64,000 nucleotides of DNA from an uncultured Coriobacteriales bacterium (lineage in GTDB: Bacteria > Actinomycetota > Coriobacteriia > Coriobacteriales > UMGS124): positions 7,058-71,057 of the forward strand of contig CABQHM010000010.1 of assembly GCA_902464015.1 (NCBI GenBank). The letters are read 5' to 3'. The translations under genes and the position numbers were made by a program. Below the pieces are notes generated by a model. It saw nothing but the letters and a program-made list of their open reading frames with translations, ran no database searches and was not told where the DNA came from. This document shows, in pieces, positions 17,348 through 25,923 of the stretch. The number at the start of each line of letters is the position of its first letter. The first letter of the stretch is position 1.

Positions 17348-20300
17348 ATGAACGCCTCTCAAACCACACGCCGGATGCTCGCATCCGCAGGAGCCGGCGC
17401 CATCATCGCGGCCGGAGCACTCGTGGCAGGTATCGCCACCCAACCCTATCCCGCCCTCGCAGAGGACGCAACCTATGACACCGTCGCCAGCGACGCGTCG
17501 TACTCCGACGTAGCCGCCGACGATGACAGCGCATCGGCGGGCGACACAGCCGCCGACGACGCCCAGCAGGCCAACCAGAGCACTGACGCGGGCGCGGGCG
17601 CACAGGACGCTCCGAAGTTCTCGGCCGCATCCGGCGCCCCCACGGCCACCGCGAGCAAGCCGTGCCTTGCGTTGAGCGTACCCGGCTCCTTTGACACCAC
17701 GCAGGCCGAGGCGCTTCTTGGCCGCATCAATGAAATTCGCACCGAGGCCGCCGCAGAAGGCCTCGTAGACTACGAGAGCGGCGTTGCCGTGACGGGCCAG
17801 CCCCTCACCTGGAGCACCGGCCTGGAGCAGCTAGCGCAGGTGCGCGCGGCAGAGGCCTCGTACAGCTTCTCGCACACCCGCCCCGACGGCAGCGGCACCG
17901 TGCTTGACACCAACGGGCCCCTCGTTGCCGGCGCAAATCCCACCGTTCTGGCCGAGAACCTCGCCCAGGCATCCGACACCGCTTCGGCTCTTGAACTCTG
18001 GTACGCCGAGAAGGACGCTTACGAGCGCTATCTGAACGGCGACACGAGCGTTTCTGAAGGCGACTTCGGCCACTATGCGGCGCTTATCAGCGACGACTAT
18101 ACCTACGTTGGACTCGGGTCATTCATTGCCGCCGACGGAGGCACCTACCTGGCCAGCGAGTTCTCCAACGCCGCCAGCGCCTCCGCTGCCGTGCAGCCCG
18201 ACGGCGAGTGCGTCGCTCAGATCAACGCCGAGACAGCAGGGCTTACGGCGGGCATCGCCACGCCCCAAGATTGGGACGGCTCCCTCACGGCTGGGCAGAT
18301 GCTCCAGCTGGACCTCAACCTCACGAGCACCCAAGGCGGCACCTACGCTGCGGCGACACAGCTTACCTGGACAAGCAGCGACGAGTCGGTCGCCACGGTC
18401 GACGGCAACGGCCTCGTGAGCACCGTGGGCAGCAGCACGGCCACCATCAGCGTAAGCGCCGCGGCCGATGGGCAGGCCCTCGCCTCGATCGACCTTACAG
18501 TCGCAGCCCAGCAGGTCGGCGTGCCGAGCGTTGCCGGCATGACGCTTGATGACGCCCGCGACGCGCTTGAGGCGGCTGGCCTGGTGGTCGGAGACACCAT
18601 CACCGGGGATGAGGCCTCCGACCCCTCAATGAACGGTGTCGTGTACGACCAGGACCCCGCGGCCAATACCCTGGTGGACGCAGGCACGCAGGTAAACCTA
18701 ACCGCCTACGCCGACTACGTGGCCCCCTGGGCCACGAGCTGCGAGGCAGCCGAGCCCGTGGAGACCGAAGCGGGCGTGGCACCCGAGCTGCCTGCGACCG
18801 TCACCGTCTATTGGAGCAAGGGCGACCCCACGCAGGAGCCCGTGACCTGGGATGATATTGACCCCGCGCTTTATGCCGACGGCGACAGCTTCCAGGTGAG
18901 CGGCACCGTGGGCGACACGGGGCTCACCACGACGGTGGGCGTCACCGTCAAGGCAAAGCCCGCCCCCACAATCGCCTCGCTCGAAGACGTCAACGTCACC
19001 ACACCTTCCGGCACCGCGCCCGAGCTGCCCGAAACAGTGAACGCCACTATGTCCGACGACACCACGACCACGATGAACGTGAGCTGGAACGCCGTGGACG
19101 CCTCGCAGTACAGCTCTCGCGAGGGCGGCACGTTCGACGTGACGGGCACGGTCGAGGGCGCGGCGGGCTATGCCGTGGCACACGTCACCGTGACCCCCGC
19201 GACCATCACGGCGCTTGAGGACCCCGCGCCCATCACCACCTTCGTCGGCCACGAGCCCACACTCCCTGCGACCGTGAAGGCGACCTGGAGCAACGGCGAC
19301 GTCACCGACGAACTGGTTGAGTGGCAGCCCCTGCTCGGCCTCACCCAGGACGGCAAGGGCCCCTGGGACTTCGCCGGTGACGTCGTGCTCACGGGCACGG
19401 TGGAGGGCACCGACAAGACCGCGTCGCTCAAGGTGAGCGTCGTGCAACCCAAGGCGCAGAGCGTAGGCGAGCTCGTCGGCGTGTCGACCAAGGCAGGCAC
19501 GGCGCCCAAGCTGCCCCAAACTGTGCAAGTGACCTGGGAGGATGGCAGTACCACGCAGGAGAGCATCACGTGGGATGCGATCGATCCCGCCAGCTATGAG
19601 AAAGCAGGGATCTTCACCGTCACCGGCACGGTGCCTTCGGCCGACAACGCCCAGGTCGGCGTACAGGTGACCGTGACTGCCGCCGATCTCACCATTACCA
19701 GCGTCGCCGCCATCGCCGACGTCACCACGCCCTCCGGCACTGCCCCGACACTTCCCAGCCAGGTCGAGGTCACGTGGAGCGACGGCAGCACGGGCACGGG
19801 CACCATTGCCTGGGACGCCGTGGACGAGGCCTCTTACAAGGTGCGCGCAGGCGGAGAGTTCAGCGTGCACGGCACCGTGAGCGCCACGCAAGGTTCCGGC
19901 GAGGGCGCCGCAGACGGCAAGGCAGACGTCAGCGTGCGCGTCATCGTGAGCGCCGCCACCGCAACGGCCGTCGAGCAGCCTGCCGGCGTGTCCACGACCG
20001 CGAATACCGCCCCTACCCTGCCCGCAACCGCGCGCGTCACCTGGAGCAACGGCGACGTCACCGACGAGGCTGTGACCTGGGATGCCATCAATCCCTCGTT
20101 CTACGAGAACGCCGGCACGTTCACCGCGAGCGGCAAGGTGAGCTCCACCGGCCAAGGTGTGAGCTGCAAGGTCACCGTGAAGGCCGCGGCGGCGACCGCA
20201 ACAGCCGTCTCCGCGAAGGCAGTGGACATTACCACCACGGCAGGCGTTGCCCCCCAGCTCCCCGCCAGCGTCGAGGTCACCTGGAGCAACGGCACAACCA

Positions 20301-20779
20301 CAAAGGAAGTCGTCAGTTGGAACGCGGTGTCTGGCAACGCCTATGCGCAGGCCGGGTCGTTTGACGTCACGGGCACCATCGCCACAGCGACCGGCATCCA
20401 GGCAACGGCCCATGTGACCGTCACCGCGCTCACGGCAGTGCGTGCGGTGCTTGACAACAGCGTCATCTCGACCACCGAAGGGGTCGCGCCCACCCTTCCC
20501 GCCACTGCACGGGTGACCTGGAGCAACGGCAAGACTAGCACCGAGACCATCAGCTGGAACGCCGTTGACCCCGCCCTCTACGCCAAGGCAGGCACCTTCG
20601 ACGTGAAGGGTACGGCCGCAGGCGTCGCGGTGACTGCGCACGTGAACGTCACCGGTGCCGAGGTCGCGAAGACCGCCGACCCCTCGCCGAGTCTCGCCCT
20701 CGCCGCCATGCTCGCCAGCGGCGGCGTCCTAGCCGTGGCGGCCGGCGTCGTCCTCAAGCTGCGCGCCAAGCGCGGGTAA
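17348..20779 (+). CDS. Large cell-surface protein: CAP domain, Ig-like domains, PASTA, membrane anchor
   Basis: 1143 residues. Residues 1-38 are a signal peptide with twin arginines (TTRRML), cleaved near ALA. An Asp/Ala-rich spacer is followed by a CAP/SCP domain at about 115-270 (LLGRINEIRTEAAAEGL, SHTRPDGS, AENLAQ, HYAALI). A Big_2 Ig-like domain is at ~298-388 and a PASTA domain at ~390-452 (VPSVAGMTLDDARDALEAAG). Eight tandem Big_4-type repeats of ~75-85 residues follow (~460-1102), each with the wording T.AG.AP.LP..V.VTWS(N/D)G...W.A(I/V)....Y..(A)G.F.V.GT(V). The C-terminus is a hydrophobic segment plus LRAKRG, preceded by AKTADPS. No canonical LPXTG is present. It probably projects from the envelope to bind or cross-link; the CAP domain's activity is unknown. 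It is transcribed alone, ending at the terminator at 20806-20851. Confidence 0.88.
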   Translation: MNASQTTRRMLASAGAGAIIAAGALVAGIATQPYPALAEDATYDTVASDASYSDVAADDDSASAGDTAADDAQQANQSTDAGAGAQDAPKFSAASGAPTATASKPCLALSVPGSFDTTQAEALLGRINEIRTEAAAEGLVDYESGVAVTGQPLTWSTGLEQLAQVRAAEASYSFSHTRPDGSGTVLDTNGPLVAGANPTVLAENLAQASDTASALELWYAEKDAYERYLNGDTSVSEGDFGHYAALISDDYTYVGLGSFIAADGGTYLASEFSNAASASAAVQPDGECVAQINAETAGLTAGIATPQDWDGSLTAGQMLQLDLNLTSTQGGTYAAATQLTWTSSDESVATVDGNGLVSTVGSSTATISVSAAADGQALASIDLTVAAQQVGVPSVAGMTLDDARDALEAAGLVVGDTITGDEASDPSMNGVVYDQDPAANTLVDAGTQVNLTAYADYVAPWATSCEAAEPVETEAGVAPELPATVTVYWSKGDPTQEPVTWDDIDPALYADGDSFQVSGTVGDTGLTTTVGVTVKAKPAPTIASLEDVNVTTPSGTAPELPETVNATMSDDTTTTMNVSWNAVDASQYSSREGGTFDVTGTVEGAAGYAVAHVTVTPATITALEDPAPITTFVGHEPTLPATVKATWSNGDVTDELVEWQPLLGLTQDGKGPWDFAGDVVLTGTVEGTDKTASLKVSVVQPKAQSVGELVGVSTKAGTAPKLPQTVQVTWEDGSTTQESITWDAIDPASYEKAGIFTVTGTVPSADNAQVGVQVTVTAADLTITSVAAIADVTTPSGTAPTLPSQVEVTWSDGSTGTGTIAWDAVDEASYKVRAGGEFSVHGTVSATQGSGEGAADGKADVSVRVIVSAATATAVEQPAGVSTTANTAPTLPATARVTWSNGDVTDEAVTWDAINPSFYENAGTFTASGKVSSTGQGVSCKVTVKAAAATATAVSAKAVDITTTAGVAPQLPASVEVTWSNGTTTKEVVSWNAVSGNAYAQAGSFDVTGTIATATGIQATAHVTVTALTAVRAVLDNSVISTTEGVAPTLPATARVTWSNGKTSTETISWNAVDPALYAKAGTFDVKGTAAGVAVTAHVNVTGAEVAKTADPSPSLALAAMLASGGVLAVAAGVVLKLRAKRG

Positions 20780-20805
20780 GTAAGGCAGCTGGAAAACGCA
20801 CAAAG

Positions 20806-20851
20806 AACCGCCCCCTTCCCCAGGCACTGCCCATCGGGGAAGGGGGCGGTT
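20806..20851. terminator. Strong bidirectional stem-loop terminator
   Basis: Perfect 16-base arms AACCGCCCCCTTCCCC (20806-20821) and its complement (20836-20851) between convergent genes. The T runs are weak on both sides. Confidence 0.8.
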
Positions 20852-20883
20852 CATGTTTCACATCCTTGATTATAAAATCCCTG

Positions 20884-22488
20884 CTAGAGTGCCACGGTCT
20901 TCGTCGCCGCAAGGTCAACGAGCTGGGCGCGGGTGTTGACGCCCGCCTTCTCGTAGATGTGGGCCGTGTGCGTCTTCACCGTGTTGCGCGAGATGCCGAG
21001 CTTCTCGGCGATGGCGTCGGCGCTCTGGTGCTGCAACAGATACGGCAGGACCTCGGTCTCGCGCGGGGTGAGCGTGCCGAGCTCGGCGGCGATGGCATCG
21101 GCCTGCACCTGCGCAATGCGCGCCATGTCGGCGGGATTGCGCACGATGACGAACTGGTCGCGGGCACGCTGCTGCACGGTCACACCCAGGCTGAGCAGGG
21201 CACCGTAGAGCAGCGACACGGCAACGAGCACGATGGAAGTCGTGCCCAGACCCACCGTGCTCATGAGCACGCCGCCACCCAGGATGCCCACAAGCAGGGT
21301 AAACGAGCAGATGCAGACGACCCAGGCAGGGTTCTTGAGGCCCTCTTCACCCCGCCGGGCAAGCCCCAACAGCTCCACCATCGCACACATAGCGAGGGCA
21401 CTCGTGAGGCTGTCAGTCGCCTTACCGGCGATATGAGCGAGCGTCTGACCCACATCAGAGGGCATCGTTGTGGTGAGGATGAACACGAGGGCCGAGGTGC
21501 CCAACAATATCGGGAGCACCACATACGGCGCGTCGGGGTTGGCGCGCATCGAGAGAAAAAGCAGCGCGCACGCAAGCAGAGTGCCGCCCACGCCGGTCAC
21601 AACCTGGCGATACACGTACTCTGCCTGGGCAAGACCGTCGTTGGAAAAGCCAATGAGACCCATGTAGAGCCCCAAGCCCAAAGAGCAGCACGCGACCTCA
21701 GTGAGATGGCTGCGCAACTGAGAAGGCCGCGCCGCGGGCGACTGCGCAGAAGAGGCCGTGCCCGCCGTCACACCAGCGACCACACCAGACTGCGAGCCGC
21801 ACACAGCAAGGGCGCGCGCCTCGCACACGACGCCAAGAATCGGCAGGATGCAAACGAGCGCCGCGCACACATCAGCATTGAGCGCCCCAAAAAGCAGCTT
21901 GATGGCAGCACATGCTCCCAAACTTGCGCACGCCAATCCCAAAACCGTGGAACTGCGCGGCTCAACGGGCGCGTTGGCCACAAGTCGCGGCACCAAAAAC
22001 CCGAAAGCCAGACCGCCGATGAGGCCACCCACCACCGTGAGCACCAGGCTCGAAGAGCCCAGCTTGACAAGGGCTGGCCCCACAAAACAGCCCAGGGCAC
22101 ATGCGAGATTCAATATGTCAGCGTGAAGCGCTCCGCCAAAGGCGGGACGGATGCAACACAGCCCACCTGCCGCAGCTCCCTTACAAGAGGTGGCATCGCC
22201 CCTCGAAGCGCCATTTTCGCAGGCAACGTCTGCAGCAGAACGCCTACCGACAAAGGCAACCGCAAAGGCGGCGAGCGCCGTGCCCGCAAGGGCAGCAAGC
22301 CAACCCGCATCCCCACGCGGGTGGTTCAGGATGGAAATCGGCAGCGTGTAGACAGGACCGGGCGTCATGCGATACGCAAAGTCAAACCAAAGAATGATGA
22401 GGGCCGCCTCCAGGCAGACCCAAAAAACAGGGAGCAACGGCAAGGTTTTGACCCGAGCCCACCCCTGTGTCTTATCTTTTTCCGCCAT
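20884..22488 (-). CDS. Membrane-embedded LuxR-family regulator
   Basis: About 534 residues from the ATG at 22488 (MAEKDKTQGWARVK), which follows GGGGGA; the frame is open further upstream. The first ~450 residues form roughly twelve hydrophobic segments in two blocks split by a polar loop (SAQSPAARPSQL). The C-terminal LuxR helix-turn-helix reads LTPRETEVLPYLLQHQSADAIAEKLGIS, then KTHTAHIYEKAGVNTRAQLVDL. It has no receiver domain. It is on the same strand as, and downstream of, the coiled-coil gene (22584) and the flavoprotein (23204), unlike the divergent arrangement elsewhere. It may regulate that flavoprotein. Confidence 0.87.
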   Translation of the reverse strand: MAEKDKTQGWARVKTLPLLPVFWVCLEAALIILWFDFAYRMTPGPVYTLPISILNHPRGDAGWLAALAGTALAAFAVAFVGRRSAADVACENGASRGDATSCKGAAAGGLCCIRPAFGGALHADILNLACALGCFVGPALVKLGSSSLVLTVVGGLIGGLAFGFLVPRLVANAPVEPRSSTVLGLACASLGACAAIKLLFGALNADVCAALVCILPILGVVCEARALAVCGSQSGVVAGVTAGTASSAQSPAARPSQLRSHLTEVACCSLGLGLYMGLIGFSNDGLAQAEYVYRQVVTGVGGTLLACALLFLSMRANPDAPYVVLPILLGTSALVFILTTTMPSDVGQTLAHIAGKATDSLTSALAMCAMVELLGLARRGEEGLKNPAWVVCICSFTLLVGILGGGVLMSTVGLGTTSIVLVAVSLLYGALLSLGVTVQQRARDQFVIVRNPADMARIAQVQADAIAAELGTLTPRETEVLPYLLQHQSADAIAEKLGISRNTVKTHTAHIYEKAGVNTRAQLVDLAATKTVAL

Positions 22489-22583
22489 GGCGTTTCCCCC
22501 GTCGACGTCTGGGCACGTTTCGCACCGCACATCAGCACGCGGGGATGATACCACCGAAGTGAGAGAATCGCAGGTGGGACGCA

Positions 22584-23072
22584 TTATGCCTCGGGGGAAA
22601 CGTCAGGCGCCTCCCCAGCCTTCGCGGCATCGGCCTCACAGCGGGCCAGCGTGTAGGCGTAGTCCTCGCGGAAGCGGTTGAGCTCGTCTTCCAAGACAAG
22701 GGCATCGGCCTCAGACAGACGCGCGCGCGATGCCTCGGGGACACTGGCGAAGGGGCTGTGCTCGAGGTCGCGCTCAAAGCGCGCCTTCTCACCACGCAGG
22801 GCCAGGCGCTTCTCGTTTACCAGCTGCTCATAGAGCTTGGGATCGATGGCGTCGCGGTCGAACGTGCGAGACTCGAGCTGTTCGAGGTCGCCCTCGAGGT
22901 CGTCGACGCATGAGTACTTGGCAAGCACCTGCCCTGCAGCGCGATGCCTCTCCAACTTGGCCTGAATCTCCTGCATGCGCGGCATGCCGGCAAGCAGCGA
23001 CTGCAGATGCCGCTCGTTAGCCGATTCCGCCTGGTATGCACCCGTCAGCTGGTCATTTGTCTCGTTACCCAT
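22584..23072 (-). CDS. Small cytosolic coiled-coil protein of unknown function
   Basis: 162 residues, with no signal peptide and no membrane segment. It is rich in Glu, Arg, Leu and Ala with long predicted helices (for example MPRMQEIQAKLERHRAAGQ and ASRARLSEADALVLEDELNRF), so a coiled coil or helical bundle is likely. One cysteine pair is far apart and no catalytic motif is visible. I do not recognise the family. The ATG at 23072 has an AAAGGG-type site. It sits between a flavoprotein (upstream) and a LuxR gene (downstream) on the same strand, but a terminator at 23141-23183 separates it from the flavoprotein, so its own promoter must lie in the short gap or it relies on read-through. Confidence 0.7.
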   Translation of the reverse strand: MGNETNDQLTGAYQAESANERHLQSLLAGMPRMQEIQAKLERHRAAGQVLAKYSCVDDLEGDLEQLESRTFDRDAIDPKLYEQLVNEKRLALRGEKARFERDLEHSPFASVPEASRARLSEADALVLEDELNRFREDYAYTLARCEADAAKAGEAPDVSPEA

Positions 23073-23140
23073 CGCGTCGCCCTTTCCCTTCGAACCCCAA
23101 AACCCCACAGCCCGCAGCCCATCGGCACGCGGGGATACAG

Positions 23141-23183
23141 AAAAACCGGCCACCCCGCACACTGTGTGCGACGGGGCGGCCGG
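23141..23183 (-). terminator. Rho-independent terminator of flavoprotein gene
   Basis: CCGGCCACCCCG (23146-23157) pairs with CGGGGCGGCCGG (23172-23183) with one bulge. Five T residues follow on the minus strand. Confidence 0.75.
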
Positions 23184-23203
23184 CCGGAACCCAAAACGCT
23201 GTC

Positions 23204-25396
23204 TTACTTCGAGATCTCCTGGCCGGAGAGCTCCTTGCCCAGGACGCGGCCCAGGGTGAGGGCCATGCCGAGGCTGACGCCCTGGATGGGCGTGGAGTAG
23301 TGGGTGCCGAAGCGACCGCCGGAGTTGTTGCCGGAAGCGTAGAGGCCCTCGATCGGGTTGAAGTTCTTGTCAAGGACACGCTGGTTGGCATCGATGACCA
23401 GACCGTTGAGGCTGACGGTGCCCAGGGCGGGCTTCTCCTGCACCTGGATCATACCGAAGAACGGGGGCTCGTCGATGGGGAGCAGGACGCGCGGGTCGCG
23501 GCCGAAGTCGGTGTCCTTGCCAGCAGCGGCCATCTCGTTGTAACGGTCGATGGAAGCCTTGGCGGCAGCGGCCTCCTCGTCGGAGAGGCCCATGTACTCG
23601 AAGAGCTCCTCCCAAGTGTTGGCCGCGAAGTGGCAGGGCGTACCCGTGGACCACGTGGTCTCGCCAGCGCCACCGGCGGTCTCCTCGCCCTCGGCGCCGC
23701 GCTCGACCCAGTGGGCCAGCGTCTCGTCGAGCGAGTCGTCGCGACCGGCGCAGAAGTGCTCGGGCGCGGAGCGGGAAAGCAGGGTCTTGTACTTGGAGTC
23801 GAAGAAGGCGTAGAAGCGGCCGAACTTCCTGCGCTCCATCTGCTCGATGATGCCGAAGCAGCCCATGAACTCCTCGTCGCAGAAGCGCTGCATGTCGGAG
23901 TCAAGCCACAGGGCGAAGCGGTAGGTGCCCTGACGGATGAGCAGGTTCACGGAGTACTTGTCGGAGATGTACACGACCTCGGGCGAGATGAGGGTGCGCT
24001 GGATCGGGTCCATGGAGCCGCCGGCCCACATGCCCATCTTGATGCCCGAGCCGTCGCGGCCAAAGCCGGCGGTGCGCATCTTGGAGATGTCCAGGCCGTG
24101 AGCGTCGAACAGCTCGCGCTGGTTCTGCTGGAGCTCCTTGTACATGGCGTTGTTCGCGCCGTAGTCGCCAGCAGACAGGACGATGCTCTCGCCGGTGAAG
24201 CGGTGGTAGTTGCCGTCGGCGTCCTGAGCGATGACACCGGTCACGCGGGTGTGGGTCTCGGTGCCGTCGGAGATGACATCGACGCCGTCCTCGCCCACCT
24301 GCTCGATCTTGCAGGGAACCTCTTCCTCGGTGGTCTCAAGCACGATGCCCTTGTAGCCCCAGAACCACTGGGCGCCCAGGGACTCGGACTTGGCGATGAG
24401 GGCCTTGCCGCCGCTCTCCTGAGCCATGTCGCCAGCGCCTGCACCCTCGCCGAAGCTACCGGCGTTCATGGGGTAGGTGATGGTGCCCTTCCAGCACTTG
24501 TAGCCGTTGATGTCGCCGCCGTTGGCGAAGTACTCGTCAGCGCAACCCTCGACAAGCTCAATCTTCGTGGAGGCAACAACGGACTCGGGGGAGTTCTCCA
24601 TGAGCCAGTCGACCATCTCGCCGGAGTTGTCGACGAACTTCTTCACCAGGCAGGGGTTGGTGTAGCCAAGGGAGCGGCGCTGCCAGTCGGCGATGAACTC
24701 GGACTTGTCGATCTCGGGGCAGCCGGCGTCCATGCAGAACTTGGAGTTGACGGTACCGATCTGGTGCAGACCGTACCAGAACATGTTGTCCTCGTCCTGA
24801 GCCTCGAGCACAACGACCTTCTTGCCGCCCTCGGCAGCAGTCACGGCGCAGGCCAGGCCCGCGTTGCCGCCGCCAACGATGACGATGTCAGCCTCGGTGG
24901 TGTCGACGATGTCTGCCTCGTCAATCTCGGGTTTGTCGCCGAGCCACTCGGGCGTGGCAACGACATAGGCGGCCTCGGCCGGGAACTCGTAACCAGCCTG
25001 CTCCATGCAGTCCTTCACACCGGCAACGGTGACGTTGGTGCACAGCGTGGCGCCGGAGATGGCGTCGACGTAGGGGCTGTTGGCCTCGACGATGCGGTTG
25101 CACAGGTCGTCGATGTCCTCACGGAAGTTCTCGGAGTAGTCCTTGCGGCTCGTCTGCGTGACAGTGTAGGTCACCGAGGTGATGGCGTCCTCGGACAGCT
25201 CGCAGGTAATGTCCATCTCGGCAAAGCCGGTGGACTGCTTCGACACGTAGGTGCCGGGCGTGAACGCGAAGGGAGCGAGGTCTGCGGGGGCATCCTCGGC
25301 CTGGGCGGTGCTCACGCCGGTGGCGGTGATGCCGAGAGCGGCGCCGGCAAGAGCGGCGGTCTTCAGGAAGTCGCTGCGGGTGATGCTGGTGGACAT
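23204..25396 (-). CDS. Exported FMN/FAD reductase with atypical Tat signal
   Basis: A 730-residue protein. The N-terminus reads SITRSDFLKTAAL, so the twin-arginine position has R-S rather than R-R. A hydrophobic stretch and AQA cleavage region follow. Residues 45-135 are FMN_bind with SGAT at 114-117. WLGDKPEIDEADI (151-163), a motif shared with other flavoproteins here, leads into the FAD Rossmann motif IVIVGGGNAG near 171-180. FAD_binding_2 then runs to the C-terminus (GNNSGGRFGTHYSTPIQG). The NRLGGNA motif is absent. AAAGGA precedes the ATG at 25396. It probably accepts electrons through covalent FMN and reduces an unidentified acceptor. The downstream genes on the same strand are the coiled-coil protein and a LuxR regulator. 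Confidence 0.87.
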   Translation of the reverse strand: MSTSITRSDFLKTAALAGAALGITATGVSTAQAEDAPADLAPFAFTPGTYVSKQSTGFAEMDITCELSEDAITSVTYTVTQTSRKDYSENFREDIDDLCNRIVEANSPYVDAISGATLCTNVTVAGVKDCMEQAGYEFPAEAAYVVATPEWLGDKPEIDEADIVDTTEADIVIVGGGNAGLACAVTAAEGGKKVVVLEAQDEDNMFWYGLHQIGTVNSKFCMDAGCPEIDKSEFIADWQRRSLGYTNPCLVKKFVDNSGEMVDWLMENSPESVVASTKIELVEGCADEYFANGGDINGYKCWKGTITYPMNAGSFGEGAGAGDMAQESGGKALIAKSESLGAQWFWGYKGIVLETTEEEVPCKIEQVGEDGVDVISDGTETHTRVTGVIAQDADGNYHRFTGESIVLSAGDYGANNAMYKELQQNQRELFDAHGLDISKMRTAGFGRDGSGIKMGMWAGGSMDPIQRTLISPEVVYISDKYSVNLLIRQGTYRFALWLDSDMQRFCDEEFMGCFGIIEQMERRKFGRFYAFFDSKYKTLLSRSAPEHFCAGRDDSLDETLAHWVERGAEGEETAGGAGETTWSTGTPCHFAANTWEELFEYMGLSDEEAAAAKASIDRYNEMAAAGKDTDFGRDPRVLLPIDEPPFFGMIQVQEKPALGTVSLNGLVIDANQRVLDKNFNPIEGLYASGNNSGGRFGTHYSTPIQGVSLGMALTLGRVLGKELSGQEISK

Positions 25397-25923
25397 ATGT
25401 TTCCTTTCCAACACGGTTGTTTCCGAACCTGCGGGCACGGCCTCCTTGCCGGCTCGCCTTCCGTTCGGGCTGACCCCATCGTGGCCTGCCAACGTCTTCT
25501 TCACCATGCCGCGACGGGTATGAAATTTGCCGCTCCCAGGCTCATACCCAAAGAATGAGAGGGGTCACCTTGACACGTTGAGCTGGGGAAATGCTGATTT
25601 GAGAGAATCCGCCCCCAAAAAACGGGACTGCTAAGAAATCTCTTGCACTCAGTGAAGCGATAGACGAGCGAGCCCTTGGACGTTGCGCGGGGAATACCTT
25701 GGGAGGTGCGAAAAGGGCGCGTCGCGAGCCACCGCTCTTCTCAAACAGCAAGAAGCCTCACAAGCACCCGGGGCACAGGCCTCCAGGACGCACAGCTCTC
25801 ACACCGTCGATGTGCTCCGTGTTTTCCTTGGTGGCCCCGCGCCCATCCTTCCCACAAACACGCCGGGACGTGGTAGCATCATCGCCGTCGTTGAAGGCTT
25901 GAGCATGAGAGGACAGACGCACT
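25397..25923. other. Divergent intergenic region
   Basis: 527 bases between the flavoprotein and DUF1846. TTGAGCTGGGGAAATGCTG (25578-25596) matches the motif at 11767. A TTGACA-like hexamer (25570) immediately precedes it. I see no small gene with a convincing ribosome binding site. Confidence 0.4.

Noticed and set aside
20640..20779. LPXTG sortase anchor in the surface protein
   Set aside because: The C-terminus has a hydrophobic segment and basic tail, but the preceding residues read AKTADPS, not LPXTG.
23036..25558. 840-codon open frame on the plus strand opposite the flavoprotein at 23204-25396
   Set aside because: Its composition follows from the high-GC third positions of the real gene. 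It has no ribosome binding site and no recognisable domain, whereas the minus frame has FMN_bind and FAD domains.
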